64,000 nt of DNA. It comes from WTFY01 sp965220895 (lineage in GTDB: Bacteria > Pseudomonadota > Gammaproteobacteria > UBA4575). The notes under the pieces were generated by a model. The model saw only the letters and a list, made by a program, of their open reading frames with translations. It had not been told where the DNA came from and made no database searches. The stretch covers positions 868,001-932,000 of the forward strand of contig OZ244850.1 in NCBI GenBank assembly GCA_965220895.1. The letters run 5' to 3'. Every line of letters starts with the position of its first letter. Within the stretch, counting starts at the first letter, position 1. Both the position numbers and the translations under genes were made by a program. Shown here piece by piece: positions 37,115-45,884 of this stretch.

Positions 37115-37580
37115 TGCCAATATCTTTATTGATATCACGGTTTCAAACCTGACCAGGATGATGTTTCAGCTCGGAGACACGATCGCAACACCCGATGTGC
37201 TCTACCAATAGGAACTTCAAGAGCATCACCCAGAGCTTCCCGCCTTGGGATTGAGAATCGAGCAACTTTCAAGCGAGGGGGTCGCAGAAGTCGAGCTATT
37301 AGGAGATGCCTACACAGGCCCGAGCAGACTCGATCTGTTCGCGTTAACGCTCGCAAAAACTAATGGCTGGACGCTTCTGACCGGAGATGAAAGTCTACGT
37401 CTGGCGGCAGAGGCCGAAGCAGTCGAGGTACACGGAACCCTCTGGCTGGTGGAGCGCATGGTAGTTGCTCGAGTGATAAATTTGGAGCGGGCCGAAGCAG
37501 CTTTTGAACTGATGAGAAACAATGACCGCCGATTGCCATGGAACGAGGTGGACGAATTGATCGCCCGACTCAGGGGTTAG
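37095..37580 (+). pseudogene. PIN-like toxin with an in-frame amber stop
   Basis: From ATG 37095 the frame reads MAILVSDANIFIDITVSNL, the usual PIN start with its acidic residue. After 38 codons a TAG occurs at 37209-37211 (DVLYQ-stop-ELQEHHP). The frame continues with normal features: RLDLFALTLAKTNGWTLLTG, then LRLAAEAEAVEVHGTLW, to a stop at 37580. It overlaps the XRE-ImmA gene by 20 bp. The single amber stop probably inactivates the toxin, leaving the regulator alone. Confidence 0.75.
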
Positions 37581-37685
37581 TTGTTGTTCCGGTCCTTCAT
37601 GCCTACGCCTCTTTGATTGTAATTTTCACTTTCACAGCTCATTCCCTTGAACTACCCTGCAGGCACGCAGAATCGTCTGTACCGC

Positions 37686-37979
37686 CTAGATGATTACCTC
37701 GCCGAGCAGTGGCGAGGCGTAGTAGCGCAGCCAGTGCGTGATGTCGGCATCGCCGACCCCCTCCCACTGGCACACCACCCGGATGACGTACAGGAAATCC
37801 CCTGCCTTGATGAGCGGCTGGAACTGGGCGTAGACCTCGTAGACCTCCTGTTGCGCGTAGATGAGGTAGGCGTGCTCCGAGATCTTGGTGTATGGCTCGA
37901 ACGTTTCAATCAGCTCCACCAGCGGCTCGCGGCTGGCCATGTTCTCCGGACTCAGCTTGAAGATCACCATGTAGGACAT
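37686..37979 (-). CDS. Small conserved-looking protein, unrecognised
   Basis: A 97-residue protein starting MSYMVIFKLSPENMASREPL. I do not recognise a family. The alternating pattern (YMVIFKL, then KISEHAYLIYA and GDFLYVIRVV) resembles small ferredoxin-like folds such as Cas2/SinR-like proteins, but this is a weak resemblance. It is the last gene before the ICE block, on the same strand. Confidence 0.6.
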   Translation of the reverse strand: MSYMVIFKLSPENMASREPLVELIETFEPYTKISEHAYLIYAQQEVYEVYAQFQPLIKAGDFLYVIRVVCQWEGVGDADITHWLRYYASPLLGEVII

Positions 37980-38108
37980 TGCACATCTCCCCGGGATGTC
38001 AGTTAATGATGGTCAGCGCTCCTCCAACGCCAGGACAGGCCCTTTTGTGCGAAGCGGGTACGTGAACAATTCTAGCAAGCCCACGGGTGTGCTTCCATGC
38101 CTACCCGC

Positions 38109-38840
38109 TTACAGGTACTTCTTGAAGCTGCGCGCGGAAAGCGCCACGGCCAGTCCCGTCAAACCGGCGGCCGGGAGCACGATCCAGCCCGGGTGCAGGC
38201 TCACCGGCAGCGCCAGGTAGGTGATGAACGGCAGCACCAACAGCGCCGGGATCGCCGCCCTCGCATGGTGGTAGACGAACGAACTCTCGCGCCCGCCACC
38301 GCGGCGGCGAAGATCGCGCGCCACCAGTCCGTCGACGAGCCCGACCGTACCCAGCAGCACGAACGCCGGGATGGCGAGTGCGAGGATGACCAGGCGCACG
38401 GCGAACAGCTGGATCACCTGCAGGGCCGCGAGCAGGAAATGCGAGACCGGATGCACGATCCGGTGTACGCGTGCGGACCAGCTTTGGGTGGCGGGGTCCG
38501 GGCGGGCGATGGCCCAATGCACGAAGCCCGCGATCCCGGTGTGCTCCAGCAAATCCCGGGCATGATCGCGGGCATCCAGGACGAGGCCGTGCGGTTCGCC
38601 CACCAGCAGACTGTGGTCGAGCTCGGACTCCACCAGGGCGATCTCGTATTCGAGCATGTTTGCGCTGTGGGCGAGACCCTCCTCGGGCCACCAGTACACC
38701 ATGCCGAGCCATTCGAGCACGATCGAGAGCAACAGCGAAAACGCCAGCCAGGCGAGCAGGCGCGACAGAGTCTGGAAGATGCGGGTGAACACCCCGCCTT
38801 TCGCCCACGGGTGGGTGCGGGCTGCACGTCGATCAGCCAC
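38109..38840 (-). CDS. Integrative element membrane protein (TIGR03747)
   Basis: A 243-residue protein with N-terminal and C-terminal hydrophobic helices (LLAWLAFSLLLSIVLEWLGM; VRLVILALAIPAFVLLGTVG; ALLVLPFITYLAL), the TIGR03747 layout. It starts at GTG 38840, overlapping the TraD stop by 8 bp. Its usual next gene (RAQPRD, TIGR01690) is instead at 17813-18139, so the operon has been split by the 20-kb insert. Confidence 0.88.
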   Translation of the reverse strand: MADRRAARTHPWAKGGVFTRIFQTLSRLLAWLAFSLLLSIVLEWLGMVYWWPEEGLAHSANMLEYEIALVESELDHSLLVGEPHGLVLDARDHARDLLEHTGIAGFVHWAIARPDPATQSWSARVHRIVHPVSHFLLAALQVIQLFAVRLVILALAIPAFVLLGTVGLVDGLVARDLRRRGGGRESSFVYHHARAAIPALLVLPFITYLALPVSLHPGWIVLPAAGLTGLAVALSARSFKKYL

Positions 38841-40779
38841 GGGAGGTGCGTGCGGGGTGCGCCATACCCTGCGTGATGTCGGCCAGGTCCTGCGGGAATC
38901 CATGCATGGGGGCGGCTTCGGGCAAGGGCATGCGAAGCTTCCACAGCTGTCCGCCTTCCAGCAGGGCGAAGGCCTGGCCCTTGGGCAGTGTGATGAGATC
39001 GGCCGGGCTCAGCATGGGCGCCTTGAAGACGCTGATGCGGTCCTCGTTTCGCGAGCGAAAGTCGATGCCGGAGGCCGGCTCCGCCGAGTCGTTGACGCCG
39101 GAGACGCTCATCAGGGTATGCACCTCGACCTCCGGCAGCTGGTCGGTGAGCATGCGCGCGGTGGCCAGTTCCTTGACGCGCAGCATGATCAGCGTGTTGA
39201 AGTTGCCGGCCACCTGCCCGGCCTTGGCACGGTTGCCGATGCGCGCCTCCACGTCCGACCAGGTCTGGGTGTAGGCGGTGACCTGGAAGCCCGCCCCGCC
39301 GGCCTTGTTCAGCAGCGGCACGAACTCCTCGCCGATCAGCTCGTTGAACTCATCGGCATGGATGCTGACCGAGGGGCGTGCCTCCTCGCCGGTGCCGTGC
39401 TTGTAGATGTGCCCGGCGACCGACACGAGGTCGGCGAACATGGAGTTGCCGACCGCGCTCGCCACCGTGGTATCGCTCAGGGCATCCAGTCCGACGTAGA
39501 CGATGCCTTGTCGGCGGATCACGTCCAGCCACTCGAAGATCGGGCGCGCATCTTCCCGGGTCTCGCCCGGGGAGATCAGGTCGGCGATCGCGCCGGTGGT
39601 GAGCTTTTCCATCAGCGGCCCGACCGAGCTGACGATCTTGTCGAAGTAGGTGCGGTCGTACTTGAAGGCACTGACCAGGCCATCGAGCACCGGGTCGAAC
39701 CGCGTGTGCCCGGGCAGGTAGCGCATCAGCGCGACGGCCTTCGCCGAGCGCCCGCGAAGCGCGGCCGGCAGGTTTCGCTCCTTGATGGTTTCCGCGATCT
39801 CGGTGACACGCTTGCGCCAGCCGGGCGCACCGCAGTGCCGAAGATGCGCCTCGGCATACTCGATGAACAGCGGCTCGATGTCGTTGATGTAGCGGTGTAT
39901 CCGGCGGTAGTTGGGGGTCTGTCCGAGTGCCACCAGGGCGCGCGCGATGATGTTGACGAAACGCCAGGCAAATTCGCGAAAGGCCGCGGAGTTGCCCTCG
40001 TTCGGCAACTGGTTGGCGATGCGGGTCGCCACCTCGGTGATGCGCGAGAAGTTGCCGATGGCGTTGTAGCGCGCCGAGTGCTCGGGAAAGCCCAGGTGAA
40101 ACAGGAAAAAGTCCGCGCAGCGCCCGGCGCGCCTCGTCTCCGCGTACACCCGTCGCAACAGCCCGGCATCGCCTTTCGGGTCGAACACGATCACGGTATC
40201 CCCGCGTGCGATGTCCTGGGCGATCAGCAGCTCGGCGAGGCGCGTCTTGCCGACGCGCGTGGTACCGAGCACCAGGGTATGCCCGGTGCGATCGGCACGG
40301 TCCATCCACACGGCCTGCTCGTGCGGCTCGACCCCGTGCAGGGCCGCACAGCCGCCAAGCGCGGGCCGCCATGTTGCGCCCGATGCGCTTCGATGCAATA
40401 GGCGGTGCAGCGGGCCCGGTCGCAGGTAGCGCTGGACCCCCGGGTGCAGGGTGTCGCGAAGGCGCTGCGTATGTTTCTGGCTCCAGCGAAAGCCGCGCCC
40501 GAGAAACACCTTGTGCGCACGGCTTGGCAGGTGTGCACAGGAAAGTTCGTAGCGCGGCAGGTGAATCAGGTGGGTGCGATAGCGAAGCACGCGAAGGGCC
40601 TGGGCGGTGCGCACGACGGCCAGTGCACCGAGCCCGACTGCGCAGCCGACAGAGAGCCCGCCCGGCAGCATCAATGCCTGCGGGGCGAGCAGGGCGAGAC
40701 TGGCACAGGAGAATGCCGCCAGGGCGGAGTACAGCTCGATCGGCGGGCGAAGCAGTGCCTCGATGGGGTAGCGTCTCAC
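38833..40779 (-). CDS. TraD-type coupling ATPase (TIGR03743)
   Basis: A 648-residue type IV coupling protein. Two N-terminal membrane helices (ELYSALAAFSCASLALLAP; VGCAVGLGALAVV) are followed by an ATPase domain with Walker A LVLGTTRVGKTRLAELL at about residue 175 and Walker B-like SVSIHADEFNELIGEEF. It passes the relaxase-DNA complex to the secretion channel. It starts at GTG 40779 with a 4-bp overlap to the preceding gene. No relaxase gene is visible in the window. Confidence 0.92.
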   Translation of the reverse strand: MRRYPIEALLRPPIELYSALAAFSCASLALLAPQALMLPGGLSVGCAVGLGALAVVRTAQALRVLRYRTHLIHLPRYELSCAHLPSRAHKVFLGRGFRWSQKHTQRLRDTLHPGVQRYLRPGPLHRLLHRSASGATWRPALGGCAALHGVEPHEQAVWMDRADRTGHTLVLGTTRVGKTRLAELLIAQDIARGDTVIVFDPKGDAGLLRRVYAETRRAGRCADFFLFHLGFPEHSARYNAIGNFSRITEVATRIANQLPNEGNSAAFREFAWRFVNIIARALVALGQTPNYRRIHRYINDIEPLFIEYAEAHLRHCGAPGWRKRVTEIAETIKERNLPAALRGRSAKAVALMRYLPGHTRFDPVLDGLVSAFKYDRTYFDKIVSSVGPLMEKLTTGAIADLISPGETREDARPIFEWLDVIRRQGIVYVGLDALSDTTVASAVGNSMFADLVSVAGHIYKHGTGEEARPSVSIHADEFNELIGEEFVPLLNKAGGAGFQVTAYTQTWSDVEARIGNRAKAGQVAGNFNTLIMLRVKELATARMLTDQLPEVEVHTLMSVSGVNDSAEPASGIDFRSRNEDRISVFKAPMLSPADLITLPKGQAFALLEGGQLWKLRMPLPEAAPMHGFPQDLADITQGMAHPARTSRG

Positions 40780-41306
40780 TGCGAGATGCCGCTCGCCGTG
40801 ATCAGCACGGGATAGTGTTCAAGGCCCAGCACGCGGGCAAGATCGGAGCCTGAGGCGGGCGTGATCGGAAGACCTTGGGCCAGCCGTGCGACCTGCTGGA
40901 GTTCTCGTTCACTGTCCGCGGCCACCAGCAGGCCGACGGCCCCGATCGAGACCAGGTGTTCGCGCCGCCTCGCCAGCCATCTCCTTGAGCGCGCATCGGC
41001 GCCGACCATGAAAAACGGGCGAAGCAGAGGACGGGCATGGGCCCTCGCGTGGACCTTGCCCGGACTCAGGCCGGGGGAGCGAATCGGCAACAGGTTGTCC
41101 AGTTGGGCGGCGCCAAGCGACGGGGTGGCAGGGGTGGCAGGCGTTGGAGTGTGCGGCCCGGGTTCAATGGCTTGCAGGTATGGGGCCAGCGATTGCGTGC
41201 GCCCGTTGTCGAAGATCACGACAAGTTCTGCCCCCGCATCCAGTGTGCCGAGTGCAAGGACCGTCAAGAGGAGGATGCGCACCTGGTACGGGAAAAGCTT
41301 GTTCAA
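40776..41306 (-). CDS. Integrative element protein (TIGR03765)
   Basis: A 176-residue exported protein with a signal peptide (LLLTVLALGTLDAGA) and the TIGR03765 hallmark AELVVIFDNGRTQSL, then GVGLLVAADSERELQQVARL-like and YPVLITASGI. It starts at TTG 41306 and overlaps both neighbours by 4 bp. Precise function is unknown; the position is invariant in PFGI-1-type elements. Confidence 0.86.
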   Translation of the reverse strand: MNKLFPYQVRILLLTVLALGTLDAGAELVVIFDNGRTQSLAPYLQAIEPGPHTPTPATPATPSLGAAQLDNLLPIRSPGLSPGKVHARAHARPLLRPFFMVGADARSRRWLARRREHLVSIGAVGLLVAADSERELQQVARLAQGLPITPASGSDLARVLGLEHYPVLITASGISQ

Positions 41307-42058
41307 AGTTCGGAGGCACGAAGTACCGCCAGGGTGCCGTCTCGCTCGCGCAGGAGGTAGGGGATCGTGCCTCGCCCTTCGGTGAGTTCCTCGAGTCTCG
41401 CCCCGGCATGATTCAGGGTGATGCGCCGGGTATGCACGGCGGTCGGATCAATCCCGCGGGCCCGGGCCCAGGTGCGCACACCGGCATCATCGCCGGGCTC
41501 GATGCCCGCGATGTAGAGATCGATGCCGGCCACGCGGGACTGGTGTTTGAGCACGCGCGAGAGTAGCGCATCGCAGGGCGGGCAGTCGGTGCGGGTGAAA
41601 AACAGCACGCGGTCACCGGCCTGCAGCGGTGCGGGAGGTTCGTTCTGTGCCAGGCGCTCGCGATCGATCAGCACCGCGTTCGGGTACAGCCTGCGAGACG
41701 CTGCCTGGTAGGCACGCTCGAAGGCGAGGATGCGCTCGACGTCCTCGTGCATGGTCCTCGCCCACTGCTCGGCGTAGCGCCTTCTCTCGGCAGGGTTTCG
41801 GGCATGGATGCCGAGCACCTCGATCGGCGAGATGGTGGACGGGCTGATGCTTGCGCGAAGGCCCTGCATGAGAGTGCGGTAGCGCTGCCACTCGCGCGCA
41901 TCAAGCCCCCACGCCTGGGCACGCGCCATCTCGCTCTCGCCTGCCTGCAGCGGGACCGTGCGGGTGGCCACGGTAGGCGTGTCGATGTGTGTCGGCGCCT
42001 GGGCCTGGAGGGTTGCAGGCACGATCAGGGCAAGCACGACCAGGAGGCGTTCATGCAT
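41303..42058 (-). CDS. Thioredoxin-like integrative element protein (TIGR03759)
   Basis: A 251-residue exported protein, signal peptide MHERLLVVLALIVPATLQA. The N-terminal half (AWGLDAREWQRYRTLMQG) is the TIGR03759 signature; the C-terminal half has a thioredoxin-like motif LFFTRTDCPPCDALLSRV with the CPPC pair, so it may act on disulfides of secretion-system proteins. It overlaps the next gene by 4 bp. Confidence 0.86.
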   Translation of the reverse strand: MHERLLVVLALIVPATLQAQAPTHIDTPTVATRTVPLQAGESEMARAQAWGLDAREWQRYRTLMQGLRASISPSTISPIEVLGIHARNPAERRRYAEQWARTMHEDVERILAFERAYQAASRRLYPNAVLIDRERLAQNEPPAPLQAGDRVLFFTRTDCPPCDALLSRVLKHQSRVAGIDLYIAGIEPGDDAGVRTWARARGIDPTAVHTRRITLNHAGARLEELTEGRGTIPYLLRERDGTLAVLRASEL

Positions 42059-42062
42059 GCAC

Positions 42063-42299
42063 TTATGGGGGAGAGCCGTGATTTGCGGGCTGGACGGGGG
42101 GTGCAGCGGGGATCAGGGTCGTGCCCGAGAGGTCTCTGTAGACCGGCGGGTCTCCCGCAGGTGGGCAGCGGTGCGGCTCACGCACCTTCGCATCCGGGGC
42201 CGTGAGGATGACCGCGCCTTCGGGGGAGTCGGGTAGCGGCGGGGCCACGTGCGCGGCGGCCATGAACAGGGCGATGGCGAGTGCGAGGTGTGCCAGCAT
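42063..42299 (-). CDS. Small exported ICE protein, function unknown
   Basis: A 78-residue product with a hydrophobic N-terminus (MLAHLALAIALFMAAAHVAP) and a Pro-rich remainder (SGTTLIPAAPPVQPANHGS). It begins one base before the preceding PilL-like stop and ends 4 bp before the TIGR03759 start, so it fits the operon. A longer reading through the PilL-like gene in another frame was rejected. Confidence 0.65.
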   Translation of the reverse strand: MLAHLALAIALFMAAAHVAPPLPDSPEGAVILTAPDAKVREPHRCPPAGDPPVYRDLSGTTLIPAAPPVQPANHGSPP

Positions 42300-42300
42300 G

Positions 42301-42747
42301 TCAGGGGTCCGGTTGCGTGCACAACTCGAACGCGATGCGCCGGTGCAGCGGGTCCTGCACCAGTTGAAAAACGGGGCCCGCCAAAGTCTGCAGGGCCTGG
42401 TCCAGTCGCAACGGGCCGAGCGAGCGGTGCACCTTGGGCAGGGGCTGGGCCAGCATGATGGCCGCAGGCGAGTCGGGGGCTCCCGCCAGCCGGTAACCGC
42501 TGCCGTCCAGGAGGTGTTGGACAGCCTGTTCGACGGTTTGCACCGGCCTGGGGAACCGCACGGCCACCATTGCGGAGAGGGGGGCGGCCTGTGCGCGGGT
42601 GGCGGTGACCGGCCAGACGGAATAGCGCCCCACCTGCATCTCGCCGGCCAGTGAGGTGGTGCACCCGGCCAGCATGCCGAGGAGTAAAAGCCTCGCACGG
42701 GCAACGTGCAGCGGGACAGGTGAACGGGGCGGGGTCCGTGGTGTCAT
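42301..42747 (-). CDS. PilL-like lipoprotein of the integrative element (TIGR03748)
   Basis: A 148-residue lipoprotein: ATG 42747 gives MTPRTPPRSP, then a hydrophobic stretch and the lipobox GMLAGC. The mature part reads GRYSVWPVTATRAQAAPLSA and VEQAVQHLLDGSGYRLA, the PilL/TIGR03748 core found near the start of MPF-G operons. An ATG at 42789 would add 14 residues. It is probably a periplasmic or outer-membrane part of the pilus/transfer apparatus. Confidence 0.8.
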   Translation of the reverse strand: MTPRTPPRSPVPLHVARARLLLLGMLAGCTTSLAGEMQVGRYSVWPVTATRAQAAPLSAMVAVRFPRPVQTVEQAVQHLLDGSGYRLAGAPDSPAAIMLAQPLPKVHRSLGPLRLDQALQTLAGPVFQLVQDPLHRRIAFELCTQPDP

Positions 42748-42857
42748 GCGGTCCTGGGATCGGGTGTTGTTCAAAGAGGTTGGGATCATGGCCGAGGCGG
42801 GACGGATTGCGAAGGGAAAACCGCATCCGGCCCTGCTGCGGTTTGGCCGTGCAGGCC

Positions 42858-43724
42858 TTACCTGCCGCAGTAAATCGCCGTCACAGACTCGCGCGCATGA
42901 CCGAGTTCCGCACTGATGGTGAGACGCGCACGCCGGTCGATGGCCTTTTGCTCCGGACTCAGGTCGCGCGAGCGCGGGCCGCCCGCCACCGGGGCGGGCC
43001 ATCCGGTCAGTTCCTGGTAGCGCTCTTGGGCATAGCGGTGGCGCAGTCCGTGCAGCCTGGTCATGCCTGCCCGGTACGTTTGATATCCATAAATCCAGAA
43101 TTGCTCATGGAATTGACGGGTTGGCGGGATCATCGAGCCGAGTCCGGCCAGGCGCCGGGCACGCTCGAGGAGTTCGCGCTGTGCCTCGTTGCGCACCGGG
43201 ATTATGCGTGGGCGACCGCCCTTGGCCCAGCTGCCCTTGAGACGGATGTGATCGCCCTGGTCGGCATAGGCCGGCTGGAACTTGAGCGATTCCTCGCGCC
43301 GCAGGCCGAAGGCGCGCTGCAGTTCCAGGCTGATGCGAAGGTGTGCGTCCCCGATCCGGTCCAGTTGTTCCTGCGTCAGCTCCTTCGCCTTCGATTCGTT
43401 ACTCACCATGCGACGGCGTTCAATGCCATAGAAGTCGTTGGAGCGGGCCACCACGCTCGCACGGTCGACCTTCTCAGCCCACCAGCGCAGCGCGGACATG
43501 CGGACCTTGATCGTCTGTGCGGAAAGTGCGCGTGCCTGCCAGGCCTTGACCAGGGCCTCGATGTGCTTGGGTTTGAGGGAGCGGACGTTCATGTGGCGGT
43601 AACCCAGGTGGTGCAGTTCGTTGGCGATCAGGGCCAGTGTGCGTTCGCGTTTATCCCGGGTTGCAAAGCTGCCGTCGCGGTTGCGGCGGCAGAGTTGCTT
43701 AAGCTGGTAATTCAGACGCTTCAC
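42858..43724 (-). CDS. Tyrosine-recombinase-like integrase protein of the ICE
   Basis: A 288-residue protein from GTG 43724. It has an N-terminal SAM-like part (SLKPKHIEALVKAWQARALS) and a catalytic part: LQRAFGLRREESLKFQPAYA (first Arg), then TRLHGLRHRYAQERYQEL (HxxR) and near the end AELGHARESVTAIYC with a candidate nucleophilic Tyr. This is the Integrase_1 type encoded inside PFGI-1-like elements, separate from the main integrase. The start is uncertain; no good ribosome-binding site was seen. Confidence 0.8.
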   Translation of the reverse strand: MKRLNYQLKQLCRRNRDGSFATRDKRERTLALIANELHHLGYRHMNVRSLKPKHIEALVKAWQARALSAQTIKVRMSALRWWAEKVDRASVVARSNDFYGIERRRMVSNESKAKELTQEQLDRIGDAHLRISLELQRAFGLRREESLKFQPAYADQGDHIRLKGSWAKGGRPRIIPVRNEAQRELLERARRLAGLGSMIPPTRQFHEQFWIYGYQTYRAGMTRLHGLRHRYAQERYQELTGWPAPVAGGPRSRDLSPEQKAIDRRARLTISAELGHARESVTAIYCGR

Positions 43725-43930
43725 GGTGTAGGAATTCTGGTCAGTGCTTCTAAGCGATCCCGGGGGCCATGACCTTCCGGGCCTGCGCGATGCAATAAGC
43801 TTGTGGGACACCACGCCCTGGCCTGAACATGCCTGGTCACAGGCGCACGGATTCTCGCGCATCCGAGCCGATCCATGCTGCTCGACTTGCCCGCTGGCGG
43901 GCCTTGAAGTCCGGTGATGTGTCACCGTCG

Positions 43931-44018
43931 CTGGAAGGTGGACCTGCGGCCGGGGCCGGGGCGCATTGCAAGGTCCGGGTGCGCCGCTTGCCACTGGATT
44001 GCCGCAGTGGCCACGGAC
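43931..44018. repeat. About 90-bp dispersed ICE repeat with GCCACTG hairpin, copy 1
   Basis: The interval between the integrase start and the next gene (43725-44222) contains no recognised gene. It holds a repeat that recurs at 46374-46467. Shared blocks are AAGGTGGACC, TTGCA(A/C)GGTCCGGG and a hairpin GCCACTG-N8-CAGTGGC followed by CACGGA (stem 43990-43996/44005-44011). The stems are identical in both copies while the loops differ, which suggests a conserved structure. Nothing was recognised in 44019-44222. Confidence 0.65.
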
Positions 44019-44222
44019 GAATTACTGATACGCGACCAGCCTACCTGCAGACCGCAGGTGCCGTCATGCGAAAACCGAATCCGGAGATGCAGTGGTTTCG
44101 CCGGTCACTTCGAATGGAACGATTTGGGAGGGCGTCTCCGTCAATGGACACTGCCCGGAGACACCGGAATCCGCGGGATGCCTTGCCCTGGGCCATGGCC
44201 AAAAAAGAATTGCGGATAAACG

Positions 44223-44522
44223 TCAGGCCGCGATGGTCTTTTGCACAAATTCCGGGTCGGCCTGGATCATGCGCAGATAGTTGCTGGCCGCGGCATCCGG
44301 GCTGCGCTTGCCCTGCTCCCACCCCTTGACGGTCTCCAGGCTCAAGTGGAACGTACGCGCAAAGACCGCCTGTGACATGCCAATCTTGTGCCGCATGGCC
44401 TTGATCTGGGCCGGGGTGACCATCACGTAGACGGTTTTCGGCACCGCACGGCCCCTGGCAATGCGCACCGCCTTCTTCAGGTTTGATTCCAGCTCATTGA
44501 ACAGCCTGTCGTCCACTGTCAA
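44223..44522 (-). CDS. XRE-family antitoxin-like regulator (HigA2/NadS type)
   Basis: A 99-residue protein with a central helix-turn-helix (MSQAVFARTFHLSLETVKGW) after a conserved TPAQIKAMRHKIG stretch, as in antitoxins of RelE/HigB-type pairs. The partner toxin would lie upstream; the 250 bp there (44523-44772) contain only a short frame, GESRFEDVLEFLARRPKA, that ends in a stop, so any toxin is lost or unrecognised. It may serve as a solitary regulator. Confidence 0.75.
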   Translation of the reverse strand: MTVDDRLFNELESNLKKAVRIARGRAVPKTVYVMVTPAQIKAMRHKIGMSQAVFARTFHLSLETVKGWEQGKRSPDAAASNYLRMIQADPEFVQKTIAA

Positions 44523-44772
44523 CTCCTAATCAAATGCATCCATTAACTCGTCAACGTATTTTTTCAATTGCGGCCTTTGGGCGTCTGGCAAGGAACTCCA
44601 GCACGTCCTCGAACCTGGACTCACCTAGCAGTCTTTACTGTGGTTCATTGAACCCTTCTGGGTCAAGGGTATCAACTGCACTATTTCAGGCACCGCTTTA
44701 CAAGGGAGAGGAAGTGCCACTTTAACCCAAGTGGCCAGGGGGACAAGATGCCGGGCTTTCGCCCGGCGTAGC

Positions 44773-45201
44773 TCAGTCCTCATCGGGCAGCATCACGGTG
44801 ACCACGGGGTCGCCGTCATCGCCGGGGCCGATGAGCAGCTTCAGGCAGACCGCAGCCGCCTCGATCGAATGCCCGTCGCGCGGTACGCGCTCGAGCCCGA
44901 ATGCCAGCTCGGCGCGTGCACCCGCTTCGGTGCGGATCGCGTGGGCGGCCGTAAACAGCACATCCCACAGGCGGGCGGTCTCGTCCTGGTGGACCTGGTG
45001 GAGGCTGTCCGCCTCGCGCCAGGCCACGCACTCGGCAAAGGCCTGCGCGGTGATCGCCACCGGCAGCACGAAGCCGGCCTGTTGTGCCAGAGCGGACACG
45101 TCGATCAGCACCCCGTCCGCCAAGGCCTGGGCCCGGGTGTAGGTGAAGATGACGTCACCGAAATACGGTGCGCCGGCACAGTCGTTTGAAGGGTTGGACA
45201 T
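44773..45201 (-). CDS. DUF6573-family protein
   Basis: A 142-residue protein, start MSNPSNDCAG, with GDVIFTYTRAQALADGVLID and RLWDVLFTAAHAIR, the typical DUF6573 blocks. These proteins are common on plasmids and ICEs; the function is not known. It forms part of the tight accessory replication cluster (ParB to RadC-like). GC-rich hairpins separate it from its neighbours. Confidence 0.82.
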   Translation of the reverse strand: MSNPSNDCAGAPYFGDVIFTYTRAQALADGVLIDVSALAQQAGFVLPVAITAQAFAECVAWREADSLHQVHQDETARLWDVLFTAAHAIRTEAGARAELAFGLERVPRDGHSIEAAAVCLKLLIGPGDDGDPVVTVMLPDED

Positions 45202-45242
45202 GGTATCGCTCCTATTGCAATGACACCGGGTCACAGCCCCGT

Positions 45243-45272
45243 CCCGGCCGGGAGGGGTGCCTCCCGGTCGGG
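45243..45272. terminator. GC-rich hairpin between the radC-like and DUF6573 genes
   Basis: CCCGGCCGGGAGG, a four-base GGTG loop and CCTCCCGGTCGGG form a 13-bp stem with one G-T pair (45243-45255/45260-45272). There is no T-run. It could be an attenuator, mRNA-end stabiliser or rho-independent-like terminator; similar hairpins occur in the next spacers. Confidence 0.5.
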
Positions 45273-45291
45273 TGGATCAAAAAGCCTGCGC

Positions 45292-45786
45292 TCAGAGCAG
45301 GCCGCGTTCGGCAAACGAGACGCTCTCGCCGGCCGAGACCACGAAGTGGTCCAGCACGCGCACATCAACGAGTGCGAGCGCTTCCTTGAGCCGGCGGGTG
45401 ATCATCTCGTCCGCACGGCTCGGTTCGGCCACCCCGGAGGGGTGGTTGTGAAAAAAAACGATGGCGGCGGCATTTGCCTCCATCGCCTGCTGTACGACCA
45501 CGCGCGGGTGCACCGAGGCACTGTTGACCGTGCCCTGGAACAGCTCGCGAATGCGGATGATGCGGCACAGGTTGTCCAGGAACAGGGCTCCGAACACCTC
45601 GTTGCGGTATTCGGCCAGGCGCAGACACAAATAGTTTCGCGTCTCGTCCGGGCTGCCCAGGGTCTGGCCTGCGCGATGCCTCATCGCCAGCGTCTTGATC
45701 GCAAGCTTCACCACCGAACCCCGTTCGGCCTCGCTCAGTTGCGACAGTTTCAGACCGGAAAACCGGTCATGCTCTTCGTTCATCAT
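45292..45786 (-). CDS. radC: RadC-like JAB-domain protein
   Basis: A 164-residue RadC (JAMM/MPN+) protein. The C-terminal domain holds the metal motif FFHNHPSGVAEPSRAD. The usual RadC N-terminal HhH domain is short or absent, as in the ICE-borne version. The family has an unclear role in DNA metabolism, despite the name. Start at ATG 45786 (MMNEEHDRFSG). It sits between DUF3577 and DUF6573 genes. Confidence 0.88.
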   Translation of the reverse strand: MMNEEHDRFSGLKLSQLSEAERGSVVKLAIKTLAMRHRAGQTLGSPDETRNYLCLRLAEYRNEVFGALFLDNLCRIIRIRELFQGTVNSASVHPRVVVQQAMEANAAAIVFFHNHPSGVAEPSRADEMITRRLKEALALVDVRVLDHFVVSAGESVSFAERGLL

Positions 45787-45816
45787 GGATCTCCTTGATG
45801 GTGCAGGGAGACCCGT

Positions 45817-45842
45817 CCCGCAGGGAAGGCATCCCCTGCGGG
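45817..45842. terminator. GC-rich hairpin upstream of the radC-like gene
   Basis: CCCGCAGGG (45817-45825) pairs with CCCTGCGGG (45834-45842) across an 8-base loop. A second dyad, GGCCACCCGGG/CCCGGATGGCC, follows at about 45850-45875. No T-run. Its spacing resembles that of the other two intergenic hairpins in this cluster. Confidence 0.5.
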
Positions 45843-45884
45843 TGAAAGGTGGCCACCCGGGAAACCCGGATGGCCGTGCTTGAA

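Noticed and set aside
38656..40401. 581-codon + frame opposite TraD
   Set aside because: Antisense of a well-supported coupling protein.
44523..44772. Toxin gene upstream of the XRE antitoxin at 44 kb
   Set aside because: Only a short frame with several stops was found; similarity to a toxin family could not be supported.
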